In this document: positions 63,775-64,000 of the stretch, piece after piece
How positions within the stretch are numbered: the first letter of the stretch is position 1
How the letters are laid out: each line of letters begins with the position of its first letter
NCBI GenBank assembly: GCA_001910725.1
Contig: MJGA01000016.1
Coordinates: 1-64,000 of the forward strand
Direction of reading: 5' to 3'
Source of the DNA: Phanerodontia chrysosporium
Lineage: Eukaryota; Basidiomycota; Agaricomycetes; Polyporales; Phanerochaetaceae
DNA: 64,000 bases
Notes under the pieces: generated by a model
Database searches by the model: none
The model's input: only the letters and a program-made list of their open reading frames with translations
What the model was told of the DNA's origin: nothing
Translations under genes and position numbers: made by a program

Positions 63775-64000
63775 ATGAAGTGGTCAGGAGTAATGCTGCG
63801 ATATGTGATTCCCACCTTGCTTGGGGATCGCGCGAGCGGAGAACCAAGGTGATCAACTCCATAAGCGCCGAAACAGTTCGTGATGACTGACTCTCATGTA
63901 GGGTCTGGCACGATGAGCGAGCCTTTCCGTCCTATGTCGCTGCGGCCTCAATTTTGCTGTTCTCACTCCAAACGCTTCGCTCGAATAAATCGACCAAACT
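63775..64000 (+). CDS. ABCC (MRP-type) transporter, copy 3, 3' part outside window
   Basis: Only the first two exons lie in the window. Exon 1 (63775-63848) encodes MKWSGVMLRYVIPTLLGDRA and five more residues. A 53-nt intron (63849-63901) leads to exon 2, reading VWHDERAFPSYVAAASILLF, the same opening as copies 1 and 2 (LWLDER..PSYVAA). Exon 1 is unlike those of the other two copies. It is in tandem with copy 2, 638 bp downstream. Identification rests on the exon 2 opening, the conserved intron and the promoter match. The rest of the transporter must be checked beyond the window. Confidence 0.75.
63849..63901 (+). other. Intron 1 of ABCC copy 3, conserved among paralogs
   Basis: A 53-nt intron with TAAGCGCCGAAAC and ending TGACTGACTCTCATGTAG, whose last 18 bases are identical to those of intron 1 in copy 2. 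Confidence 0.8.

Overview
The window is nuclear DNA of a filamentous basidiomycete, most likely an Agaricomycete of the Polyporales type (inferred from gene content and style; no search was possible). Genes are dense, on both strands, and split by many very short GT-AG introns (about 45-60 nt). The families fit such a fungus: a secreted GH51 arabinofuranosidase, a GPI-anchored kelch-like protein, four O-methylsterigmatocystin-oxidoreductase-type P450s and three ABCC transporters. I saw no prokaryotic genes, CRISPR array, rRNA, tRNA or transposon.

Layout. 1-9.5 kb: 3' part of a WAPL cohesin-release factor (+), a 23-exon GH51 enzyme (+) and a long-form tRNase Z (-). 10-14 kb: a GPI-anchored kelch-like protein (+) and a P450 (-). 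14.6-20.6 kb: a PTEN-type phosphatase (+), a seven-helix GPCR-like protein (+) and a small CBS-pair protein (-). 21.6-31.3 kb: three more P450s (+), with a Ran1/Ksp1-type kinase (-) between the second and third. 31.4-36.3 kb: a RING+RRM protein and an F-box protein (+). 36.6-53.1 kb: an ABCC transporter, the giant Furry/Tao3/Mor2 morphogenesis protein and a disordered orphan, all on (-). 53.5-64 kb: MLH1, a second ABCC transporter and the first exons of a third, all on (+).

How they fit together. Most are independent housekeeping or signalling genes: chromosome biology (WAPL, MLH1), RNA processing (tRNase Z, RING-RRM), polarity and signalling (Mor2-like, PTEN, kinase, 7TM). Among them sits a detoxification or secondary-metabolism layer of four related P450s and three related ABCC pumps. 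It looks like lineage-specific gene family expansion rather than one pathway cluster.

Most notable observations. (1) The GH51 gene has two exons of exactly 3 nt, each encoding one conserved residue, within a run of microexons. (2) The three ABCC paralogs have unrelated first exons but a conserved first intron and a shared core-promoter block. (3) At least 15 reading-frame breaks in otherwise conserved genes each look like one missing base, mostly in short C/G runs, which points to homopolymer under-calling rather than decay. Exon limits were read by eye from splice signals and family knowledge.
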